From Echinostoma caproni (Eukaryota; Platyhelminthes; Trematoda; Plagiorchiida; Echinostomatidae), in assembly GCA_900618425.1 (NCBI GenBank), contig UZAN01043773.1:28037-39590 (forward strand): a DNA stretch of 11,554 bases. The letters are read 5' to 3'. Positions 1-7,198 of the stretch are shown piece after piece. The translations under genes were made by a program, and so were the position numbers. The stretch's first letter is position 1, and each line of letters opens with the position of its first letter. Under the pieces are notes generated by a model. That model was given only the letters and a program-made list of their open reading frames with translations. It made no database searches and was not told the DNA's origin.

Positions 1-859
1 GGTCGCGCACATTCAAATGGTGATAGAAATGAACTAAGAACGTAGATGTTAGAGACAAAGTCAGGAATAAATACACTGTACTTATAACCATCTATATATA
101 AGTATGTTATTGCAAGCTGAAATGGGTTTTCAAAATGAGGGTGATGTTGCACGAGTTTGGTCAACACCTGTAGATGAAAGATTTGTGCCGTTTTCAACTT
201 CACAACACTTTACTGTTTGCCAAAAAACGTTTGCCCTGCCACGGTTAAGCTAATATGAACCTCCTTAAGCGCATTGTAGCACGTTTTGTTTTGCTCTATC
301 GAACAGCAGCAGACACCCACAAATGTGTCTTCCGTTACGCCAAATCCTGCGGCTGTTCTTACTCACACACAAGTTGCAATTGAAATTGTTCAACTCAACG
401 TTTCTCTAAACTTACTCAATCTTTTTTTCACGTACAGTGTTTCCTTTTGTCCTTTAATCTTTACCGTACTGCTTTTCTTTCACCGAATGGCCATAGTCCA
501 TCAACCAAATAGTAATCCCCGATGGGACAAAGTGAAGTGCTCTATTGGCTTGACGTGATCTCATTTTGTAAATTAATTTCAAATTTTTCGTAAAACCATT
601 CGCATGACAGGAAGCGCACGTAAGGCAGTATTGACTACATGTCGTTCAGCGCACATGATAAATGTGTTTGCATGGAAGCTCTCTGGTAAATAAACCGAAG
701 GAGTTAACAACCGATTATCTCTGCTACTAAAATTTCGCCAATTATGTGTTGTCTAAGGGTTCTATATTGACTGGACAGTTTGTGAACACAAGCTCTAGAT
801 GTAGAGCTGTCCTTTAGGAGATGCTTCTCACTCCATTATCAAACATAAAAGATCAAAGA
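1..859. other. No supported gene
   Basis: No recognisable gene. The longest open frame (286-558, plus, 90 codons) translates to a leucine- and phenylalanine-rich peptide with no motif, and no splice context or codon pattern supports it. The right-hand part of this stretch may still belong to the 3' untranslated region of the retrotransposon that runs leftwards from 3304, but I cannot place the element's end. Confidence 0.6.
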
Positions 860-996
860 TTTATTATGGAAATAACTTACCAGTTCATGCTTTTCTCGGC
901 CCATAAGTTCTTGTGGGGGTTAAAATACAGTGATACATACAATTGCTTGTGTAAAAAGTCACGTGATTCGTGCTTCTTCCACTGCTGCATGCAGTT
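860..996 (-). other. Probable 3' UTR of the non-LTR retrotransposon
   Basis: This stretch directly follows the ORF2 stop codon (999-997, TGA) on the minus strand. It is A+T-rich, has no coding signal, and contains an AATAAA hexamer at 865-860, 132 bases past the stop, which could be a polyadenylation signal. I see no short tandem tail of the kind that ends many CR1-type elements, so the real 3' end is not fixed and could lie further left. Assignment is by position; the hexamer alone could be chance in A+T-rich DNA. Confidence 0.35.
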
Positions 997-1953
997 TCAC
1001 TTATGTTGGAATATAAGGTGTGCTAATGTTTCATCAAGTCTCTGTTTTGAAGATTCAATGCTTGGAGCATGGACGGAATAGGGTGGGAGAGAGTTCCGGA
1101 TCGAACACACTCTAACTGCAAATGACTTACGCCGGCATTCCAAGTGGCATTTTGAGAAAACTAGTTTGAATGGATGTCCTCTAATATGAATGTTGGGTGA
1201 TAACTTCAGAAGCGGGCGACACGGATGGCTTGGGTTTTGCATTATTTGGTATTCCATAATCATATCTCCCCTGATGCGCCGGTAGTGATTGGAATATGAC
1301 CCCAGTGACTTCAATCTCTCTGCGTATGAACACCGATTCCACCCCCTCACCATTTTGGTTGCCATTCTTTTTGGACACTCCAGCATTTTGCAATCACATT
1401 GTAGCCATGGATTCCGAGCCTGGATAACATACTCTGTGGGTGTGCGAACGTATGCTGATAGTAGGCGGAGGAATAAAGCTGACTCAAACCGGTCTAAGAC
1501 CTTTACAGCTGCGTTGGACACCTTGGCATAGTTGATTCAGCAGCTTAAGTTTTATTGAATGATGATGTCTAGGTTCTTCTCATTTGAGACGTGTGACAGT
1601 TGTTCATTCCTTAGGAAATACGAAAATTGCCCCCTGTGTCGTAGAGATAGACCCTTACACTTGGGCACATTGAATTCAATATCGTTTATAATGGACCACA
1701 GGTGAGCTGATTTCAACGTTTCCTACAGTGGCAGTGAGTTCGCTGGTTGCGTTGTTGTATTCCATATTTTGGCGTCATCTACATAATGTATTGGTTTTGG
1801 CCCCAATGCCTTTGATAGGCCGTTTATGAATGTTAGGAAACGTTGCGGGCTAAGCACAGATCCTTGTGAAACCCCACAAGTAACGTCTATAGGACTGGAA
1901 AGCGAATCAGAAACGCGAACCGATTTGGTCCGATGTCGGAAAAATGCTTCCAT
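997..1953 (-). pseudogene. ORF2 part 3: RT motifs B and C, thumb and C-terminal region
   Basis: A single frame of about 318 codons contains only three internal stops (1725 TAG, 1554 TAA, 1539 TGA) and ends with TGA at 999-997. It opens with 'EAFFRHRTKSVRVSDSLSS', then motif B 'GVSQGSVLSPQRF' (family GVPQGSVLGPLLF) and motif C 'IHYVDDAKIW' at 1785-1774. Motif C is usually FADD in this group; both Asp residues remain. The thumb follows ('LWSIINDIEFNVPKCKGLSL', 'LSHVSNEKNLDIII'). The last 174 codons hold the post-RT signature: 'YVRTPTEYVIQ', 'RMATKMVRG', 'CSYAERLKSLG', 'YRRIRGDMI', 'LECRRKSFAVRV' and 'NSLPPYSV'. The open 997-1521 stretch is the best preserved part of the element. The Met at its start is not a real start codon. 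Confidence 0.93.
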
Positions 1954-2216
1954 CTAACCAGGCACGAGGCACCGAATACCGTATTATAGAGTATTCTCAG
2001 AAGAATATCATGGTTCACCCGATCGAAGGCTTTTGAGAAGTTGAGATAAATAACGTCTACCGCGTCGCCGTCATCAATTGCTTTTGGCCATTCTTCTCTT
2101 GCGATCAGTAAATTGGTAGCGCAGGATCGATTCTGTCGGAATCTATATTGATTTGATGACAAAACATTGTGCTTCTCTAGGTGTTCCATCACGGAACATG
2201 CTACTATGGACTCCAT
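1953..2216 (-). pseudogene. ORF2 part 2: RT fingers/palm with motif A
   Basis: This open stretch encodes the piece between the RT entry motifs and motif B. It starts at 'MESIVACSVMEHLEKHNV', continues through 'SSNQYRFRQNRSCATNLL' (family: QxGFRxxRSC/STxxLL) and reaches motif A, 'VIYLNFSKAFDRVNHDILL'. In active relatives motif A begins with Asp (LDFSKAFD); that first Asp binds the catalytic metal. Here it is Asn (codon 2042-2040, AAC), one transition away from Asp, so the enzyme would be dead. The homologous frame is lost at about 1953, where the coding sense moves to another frame within the conserved 'LVRW/EAF' junction. The same frame runs on to a stop at 1889-1887, but that tail is noise. 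Confidence 0.9.
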
Positions 2217-3304
2217 GGCAGCACTGGAAGGAGGGTTACAGAGCGATAGTTGGCGGGATCTCTACGGCAACCGGTTTTGTAGATGGGTGAAATTACTCCC
2301 TGCTTCCACGACGGTGGGGTTGCAGTGTGATCGAACATCCTCTGGAATAGGAAGGCTAGTGGTTTGGCTATTTGATGTGCCAAGCGATGAGGGTTTGTGG
2401 GTGATTATTGTCTGCCCCTAAAANCCTCAAAGTCAATAGCTTTACTTTCACCTTTTCGGTAGTGAATGGTACGTTGGTTAGTGAAGGATGTGGAATTTTA
2501 TGCATCCAGGAAGGAGGTACAGTCGTTCGTTAGTTGACGCAGCAAAATCTTAGGCACACAGGTTCTTCGGTATTTCAGTGGCTTCCATTTTATTGGCTGT
2601 GGCTGTTCCAGAAGAACTGAGTACCGGTATTCCATGTTTAACTTTTCGAGTTGAGTTAATATGTTTTTACAAAAGCTTGGAGTTTGAAATAAGTCTTTAC
2701 GCTAGAAATTCTTGAAGGTTTAGTTTATCTTCGAGCACCAACTTGGTGCAGTGGTTTCGCAGTAATTGGTAATTGTTCTAGGGGCATGGATTTGGAAGTC
2801 GTTTGTACTTTTTCCAAGTGAGGTCCATCAGAGATATTCATTTCTTTGTACGGCTTCGAATAGGTGATTTCCGGCTGTTGGGTTTTGTAATAACTTTCAC
2901 CCGTCAGTAAATTCCTGCCGTACGACTAAAGGGTTGTGCTCTTCCCTAAAAAATATCCATTGAATGGACGGATCCCATCTCTGCAACTTTGAATATTCTA
3001 TGAATGTGTGAATGTTGTTTGGGTTAATTACTTTGACAGAAGCAGAACAAATGTATTTGAACAACAGTACAGTATAGTCACTTCGTCCAAGATGGGTCGT
3101 TACGGCGACGGATTCTATCATCAACTCTTCTTTTGTCAACATTACATCTACTACGGATGGTGATTGCAAGTTTCCAAATCTGGTATGCTCTTCCACGTGG
3201 TTGGACAGTGGTTGTGAGGCAATTAGCTTTATGAATTGTTGTTGGACATCTTAAAGCATTTGACTGCCTGTGTGACTTGGACCTGCCCGATGCATCACAT
3301 ATTC
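2217..3304 (-). pseudogene. ORF2 part 1: endonuclease C-terminus, linker and RT N-terminal motifs
   Basis: One reading frame spans the whole stretch with seven stops (3253, 2899, 2830, 2722, 2704, 2500 and 2407, first base on the minus strand). The endonuclease end is seen in 'AGPSHTGSQ', 'ASQPLSNHVEEHTRF', 'SPSVVDVMLT' and 'HLGRSDY'. In the family the last motif ends in SDH, whose His is catalytic; here codon 3076-3074 is Tyr, so the nuclease site is lost. A poorly conserved linker follows. From about 2380 the frame gives 'AKPLAFLFQRMFD', 'PSWKQGVISPIYKTG' and 'ANYRSVTLLPV', the standard entry motifs of non-LTR reverse transcriptases. The frame ends in a shift near 2222-2216, just before the 'MESIV' segment. 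That one frame survives about 1.1 kb with no indel of unbalanced length suggests decay mainly by point mutation. Confidence 0.88.
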
Positions 3305-3360
3305 TATACGTAACACATTCTCGCTTGATCACAACTTCTATCATACTCGATCAATTTAAC

Positions 3361-3514
3361 CCTTGATGCACTGGCATCCTAGCTTTTCAAAATTGTGTTG
3401 TACATTCTTTTTCTCGTGTACCCGGTTACAGGAGAGGACTGTCAGAAATCTAAGAAAAATCTCATCTAATTCATGCCGAAAGCTACTACTTTTGCTATGA
3501 GCTCTCCCCTTAGA
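3361..3514 (-). pseudogene. Possible further endonuclease remnant
   Basis: In the same frame as ORF2 part 1, an open run ending in a TAA at about 3361 reads 'SSSFRHELDEIFLRFLTVLS' followed by 'HEKKNV'. Endonucleases of this group have a similar stretch (YRSPSS..., DE.L...L..LS...., then the GDFN motif). The agreement is loose, and the expected GDFN block just before 'AGPSHTG' is missing or scrambled between 3360 and 3305, where stops cluster. It may be real homology or chance. If real, the element extends at least to here and the truncation point lies further right. Confidence 0.3.
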
Positions 3515-3998
3515 GCAACATTGTTGCTAGATGTTATATCTGAGAATCCCTTTTTCATATCATATGAGACGAAGCAAATTTGATGATCACCATATATTCT
3601 GTCCACAATAGATGAAAAGAGCGCATTCTTGATTTGAAACTACTGCATTTATAGCTTGTCGTCAGGCTGCATATACATGAATGATAATCAAATTGACAAA
3701 TAACAGAAAGCTAGTTGGCCATAGGAATAAAGCAATAATAATAATAATAATCTTGTCTGCGAACTATAAACTGGCCATAACAAATAACCTTTTGGAATGA
3801 AGTCATGTAGATGAAAGACTAACCGTAAACTGAGCTTAGGCCGGAGCAAGCTGTGGAGAAAAAACTATTCAAACTACTTACTAGTGTAGCTTTTTGTTTC
3901 AGCATTCACAACACTCTTCGTTGGACTGGATAGTGCTTATATACCTCTATAATAAAGAATGTAGATATCCTTATAATTCTGAAAATAGTTTTAAGTAA
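3515..3998. other. No supported gene; A+T-rich spacer
   Basis: No coding signal on either strand. The only distinct features are the (AAT)6 run at 3734-3751 and an AATAAA hexamer just to its left. This stretch separates the LINE remnant from the plus-strand SINE-like repeat. Confidence 0.55.
3734..3751 (+). repeat. (AAT)6 microsatellite
   Basis: Six perfect AAT units. They directly follow the text 'aggaataaagc', which contains AATAAA at 3726-3731. A polyadenylation-like hexamer next to a simple tail is how some LINE and SINE copies end, so this could be the 3' tail of an otherwise unrecognised plus-strand insertion. Nothing upstream proves it. Confidence 0.9.
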
Positions 3999-4109
3999 AA
4001 TCAACTTGAAATATCGAAATATCGTCTATGGCCCGGAACAAGCTCACAAAGATGGGTTGTGCTATATAGTGCAAATGGAAAATGACAAACGGTCTGATCA
4101 GCTGCTCGG

Positions 4110-4121
4110 TGGCCGAGTGAG
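4110..4121 (+). promoter_or_regulatory. Pol III A box-like element in SINE copy 1
   Basis: The sequence TGGCCGAGTGAG fits the internal promoter A box (TRGCNNARYNGG) and reads like the D-arm of a Ser or Leu tRNA. In the second copy the equivalent region has lost about six bases, so only this copy keeps a plausible A box. Confidence 0.65.
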
Positions 4122-4153
4122 TAGCATGCTTGCGTTCTGCCCATGAGGTCCCG

Positions 4154-4164
4154 GATTCGATCCC
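4154..4164 (+). promoter_or_regulatory. Pol III B box-like element in SINE copy 1
   Basis: The sequence GATTCGATCCC keeps the TTCGA core of the B box consensus GGTTCGANTCC, with changes at the second position and just after the core. Spacing from the A box is within the range of tRNA-type genes. The paired T-stem is imperfect. Confidence 0.65.
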
Positions 4165-4265
4165 CAGTTGTGTCGATGGGTTCACACTGCTGTTGAGGCT
4201 CAACAAAGTCGAAACAGCTATCCACTGTTTCCGAGCTTTTCAGTTCACGCTTCATTTGCTATATA

Positions 4266-6140
4266 CACGACGAATTCACTTTTGTAATTACTTAAGTCTC
4301 AGTAATGATCAACTGATGAACCGTTCAATGCTCCAATTTAATGAGACATTAAACGTTACCCAGCCTCAGCGGGAATTGGAGTTCGTTACTTATCGTCCGA
4401 AAGGCCATTTTGTCAAACCGGAATTTGAAAACGGAAACTGTTTCTTAAGGCCTACCGGGCCTTTAGGTTGTTCGCCACTTTTAGTTCCGGGGCTTGGGCT
4501 ACCGGTTTCTATCACTTAACCACAGGTCCTCGTGACTATGCGGTTTACCTCGTCTACTACTCATCACAGTTAGGCGTAAAATNAAGCCACAATGAGATAT
4601 TTCATTCATTATACGAAGGCCAAGTTGAATCATTGCGTCATCATATTCCATGAATGCCAATCTACTCATTGTCCTCCCGTTACCAAATTAAGTTGTATTT
4701 TGGACGATCAGTCACACGTATTTGTGGAGTTTTCTAAGGCGACACGGCATTGTAGCATTAGGGTTTAACTTTAAAGAACAACTGGTCCTTGTTCTATTGC
4801 CCATCTGTACGACTCTTTTAGGCACTATATTTCCTGCTCGTGGTGAAGTTCTAGCCTCCTGATGGTTACATTCAGCTCCTCACCCTCTGCTCTCAAGGAA
4901 ACTTAGTTTACTAATATTGTGTAAAAATTGAACCAACTAAGTGTTCAATAACTACCCCAATCAAAGCCCCGTTTGGAGATAACTGATACCTTTCTTTAGC
5001 GTGAACAGCATATGAATAGCTGATGCTCTTTTATATTCATATTACTGCTAATCAAAGCTCCAAAGCTCTTTTTAAATGTGGCATTTTGGACCACTTCTTA
5101 TGTTTCTACTGGTGTGATTGCGTAAATCTTCTTGGTGGTTTTTGTTTTACCTATCAAATTCGCTGCAAACTGCGACCGTAAAACATTTTTCTACTCGGAA
5201 AGTTCGTCACCCGTAGGCACTCCTGATCATTTCTGGTATCGTTTTCGAAGGCAGGCACAAAAAAGCACATACATCAGCCATTCTGAAATATGGCTTGGAG
5301 ACTCAGTTACGCCATGCGTTTACTACTTCTCATGTGTTGCATACCATCCGTTTTTTCTAAGACATCATGTCCGGTGTGGGGCAAAGAAACTGGAATCAAT
5401 GTGATCTCTTCGGGGGTGCAAACCTAATGCGCACCAAAACGTTTCTGTATCGTAATTTGCTCCCTTGTATGTGATCCTTCGTCTAATGCGAAATAGCCAG
5501 ATGCAATAACCTGTCATCCGTGAAAATGAATAGAGCAACACTGAAAATGATCAATAAGTAATAACAATCATTGTAGATGACAGAAACATAGGCGGGCTAG
5601 CAGCAATCAAAATAATTACCTTTGTGAGTTCACATGATCGGAATATTTCTCTACAAAACAGCAAGAATAGGATTTTATCGGAGAAAACTGAGAAATTTAA
5701 AGACTGTTTGCTTATTGGTTTCGATGTTATTTGTTGGCTGGAAATCAGCCTTGATTGGGATAAAAGCATACTTCGCAAATTCAAATTATATTTTGGTAAT
5801 GATATGGTTACGGAGGAGGTGGTATTTGAACAGAGCCGGAGGTTGGACAGCCTAAAATTCTGTCAGTCAAATGTTCAGAGCGTTTACATTCCAATTCTTT
5901 ATTCTGGACATGGTCGGAACTGAGCAGCTCCACTGTCATCTGTCTGGATTTCATGATTACCTTATCGGGTTTTGAATGGGTCCCCAATTGAGTTGTTAAG
6001 TTGTTAGGTTTTAGGTTGTCTCTTCTCCAATAGAAAAAACATCTTTTGTTTCATTCTTATTCCCTAGAAAGTAGTTCAACCGATTGTAAGACAGAAGAAG
6101 CAACCAGTTAGTGAGCTGTCACGTGACTCGGCCTACTGAT
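4266..6140. other. No supported gene
   Basis: Several open frames of 60-130 codons occur on both strands, but none shows a domain, signal peptide or splice-site framing. The 4130-4519 plus frame begins inside the SINE, so its first part cannot be a real protein. The overlapping frame to 4653 is crossed by an ambiguous base at 4583. A small hairpin (AAGGCC / GGCCTT, 5-base loop) lies at 4447-4463. The 5624-5923 frame is open for 99 codons and has competing open frames on both strands, which argues against coding. Confidence 0.55.
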
Positions 6141-6199
6141 GGGGTTCGAACACACTGTCTTTGGTAGGATTAGTTCGTACGACTCACTAATTGACCATT
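6141..6199 (-). mobile_element. tRNA-like pol III promoter unit, second SINE-like family
   Basis: Read on the minus strand, an A box-like TGGTCAATTAGTGAG (6197-6183) is followed about 30 bases later by a B box-like GTGTTCGAACCCC (6153-6141). The B box keeps GTTCGAACC, and its flanks can form most of a T-arm stem. The spacer and flanks are unlike the 3999-4265 repeat, so this would be a separate family. It does not fold into a full tRNA with a clear anticodon arm. The repeat would be expected to continue leftwards (downstream on the minus strand) from 6141, but its end is not visible because no second copy is present here. Confidence 0.5.
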
Positions 6200-7105
6200 C
6201 CCATATGAAATACAAATTACAGGTTATTACAGATTTCACGCCTGTTATTGTTCGTTACTAATGGAATCAGCATACGCAACTTACTCTCAGTTATGTTAAA
6301 TGATGCATTCAGCAGTCATCATGCACTATTTGAGCAACAATTCATCCAATGTGGTACTTCAAAGGAATAAAATAATGGCTCGCAAAAACCTGCTGTCGTC
6401 TAGCAACTTTTGTCTGGCAGTGCCTATTCCCTTGTTTTTAAAACAACCCATCCAGACAGATTCATTTTTCAATCAATTAAGCACTGTTCGCATGAAACGC
6501 AAAGTTGACTCGGCTACTTGGAAAAGTTCAAATCTTTCTAACAATTTTTCACCTATATGATTTATTGTGGTAACTCAACGCCAAAGCTGCTATCCTCAAT
6601 ATTTCACCATGTATATCCAGGATGATACAGTACGTGTTCAAAGTTGATGTCGGATTGCCGGTATGTGATACATTCTTCCACTAGTCATGCGCTGAAAATC
6701 CAAATGGAGATTTTAATTGCAATTTTCATTTTGTTAAGCGTCCGGGTGCACTTAGCCGTTAATTTATCAAATGGAATATCATAAATAAAGAACAGCGGAA
6801 TTGTTTGATCTTGTATAACTTTTTGAATCTTTCTAAAGAGAGTTCTCACATTCAGGAATGACTGCGCACCTTATATAGCCCTTTCAGATGATCAGTGAAT
6901 TAAACTGACTTTTGGTATCTCTGATTTTACGAATGTGAAAAGGATACTTTACAGAAAATAACTCAGACCTATTTCTCAATTTGCGGATAGTCGGATAGTC
7001 TGCATCTATCGCCACACACAAGCACTCAGTGTATGTGTGCTCGGAACAAGCATTTTGGCATCGAAAAGGTGACACTACTTGAATCTGAAGTATCCAAACA
7101 GGTGA
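6200..7105. other. No supported gene
   Basis: A+T-rich with no coding or repeat structure I can support. The longest open frame (6300-6560, plus, 86 codons) is low in information and has no flanking signals. Confidence 0.55.
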
Positions 7106-7109
7106 TCAT

Positions 7110-7129
7110 TGGCTGATGATGGCTGATGA
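7110..7129 (+). repeat. 10-base tandem duplication
   Basis: TGGCTGATGA occurs twice in tandem. The pair is flanked by ATTGG (7108-7112, overlapping the first unit) and CCAAT (7132-7136), so a weak stem could bring the ends together. The unit contains CTGATGA, and the second copy runs straight into GAAAC, a combination that also appears at 10654-10666. Confidence 0.75.
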
Positions 7130-7174
7130 AACCAATATCCGAGGCGGGGAACAATTAGGACCCACAACGGAAAT

Positions 7175-7198
7175 GTTTCGGCTAAAGAGCCTCAATAG
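7175..7198 (-). other. Degenerate hammerhead-like fold
   Basis: On the minus strand the order is CTATTGA, then GGCT-CTTT-AGCC (perfect 4-bp stem with a 4-base loop, 7191-7180), then GAAAC (7179-7175). Hammerhead ribozymes have CUGANGA, stem II, GAAA in this order. Stem II and GAAA are present, but the first core strand differs at two fixed positions (G and A changed to A and U), and I could not find convincing stems I and III. At best it is a decayed hammerhead of the kind carried by Penelope-like elements and some flatworm repeats; it may be only a hairpin. Confidence 0.3.

Larger units (their letters stand above)
997..3304 (-). mobile_element. Decayed CR1/Jockey-like non-LTR retrotransposon, 5'-truncated
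   Basis: About 2.3 kb of minus strand reads as one LINE ORF2 in the expected order: C-terminal half of an AP-type endonuclease (3304-3040), linker, RT entry motifs (about 2380-2217), RT palm motifs A, B and C (2045-1774), thumb, and the conserved post-RT region ending at a stop at 997. The reading moves through three frames (3304-2217, 2216-1953, 1953-997), with two frameshifts and ten internal stops. The roughly 770 codons compare with about 900-1000 for a full ORF2 of this kind, so the first part of the endonuclease and any ORF1 are missing or unrecognisable. No RNase H domain is visible, which fits CR1/Jockey-type elements. Clade placement within this group is inference from memory of the motifs and needs a phylogeny. 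Confidence 0.9.
3999..4265 (+). mobile_element. tRNA-derived SINE-like repeat, copy 1
   Basis: The repeat is defined by a second copy within the window on the opposite strand (10242-9992). Bases 4126-4265 align with 10131-9992 (minus) without a gap, 98 of 140 identical by hand count. Further left, a 16-base block at 4087-4102 matches in 14 positions, and the octamer AATCAACT at 3999-4006 recurs at the matching place. The centre resembles a tRNA of the Ser/Leu type: an A box (4110-4121) and a B box (4154-4164), 32 bases apart. The T-arm equivalent does not pair fully, so it is not a working tRNA gene. Unusually, similarity starts about 100 bases before the A box, whereas simple SINEs begin at the tRNA head. 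An 8-base tandem duplication (GAAATATC twice, 4009-4024) is specific to this copy. Right end set by loss of similarity after CTATATA. Confidence 0.8.

Noticed and set aside
821..1531. Plus-strand frames 821-1081 and 1289-1531 and minus-strand frame 1181-1393
   Set aside because: They lie opposite to, or in another frame from, the conserved C-terminal region of ORF2 (997-1521 minus) and show no motif of their own.
2167..2421. 84-codon plus-strand open frame
   Set aside because: It is antisense to the reverse transcriptase entry motifs read on the minus strand; the minus-strand translation has clear family motifs and this one has none.
3078..3344. 88-codon minus-strand frame overlapping the endonuclease remnant
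   Set aside because: The neighbouring frame gives the family motifs (SPSVVDVMLT, LGRSDY); this frame is basic, low-information shadow.
4100..4170. Functional tRNA gene
   Set aside because: A and B boxes are present, but the T-stem has mismatches, there is no clear anticodon arm or paired acceptor stem, and the same sequence recurs with a conserved body, which marks a SINE.
3991..4519. Open frames on both strands across SINE copy 1 (71, 84 and 129 codons)
   Set aside because: They run through the tRNA-like promoter and the repeat body, so they are non-coding repeat sequence that happens to be open.
4425..4540. Third tRNA-like unit on the minus strand (TGGTTAAGTG and TTTCAAATTCC)
   Set aside because: The two boxes are about 110 bases apart, beyond normal pol III spacing, and the B box lacks its leading G.
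4279..4653. Possible coding relay downstream of the SINE, including residues like 'SGAWATGFYHLTTG'
   Set aside because: Two plus-strand frames and one minus-strand frame are all partly open, no family is recognised, and there are no splice borders. It may be a dispersed repeat but there is no second copy here to show it.
5624..5923. 99-codon plus-strand open frame
   Set aside because: Another frame on the same strand (5634-5855) and one on the opposite strand (5551-5784) are also open; no domain, signal peptide or splice framing decides for any of them.
957..6130. Shared 13-base string with one mismatch around a CACGTG palindrome (958-970 and 6118-6130)
   Set aside because: Flanks do not match, and the shared part is mostly a palindrome; too short to claim a LINE-SINE tail relationship.
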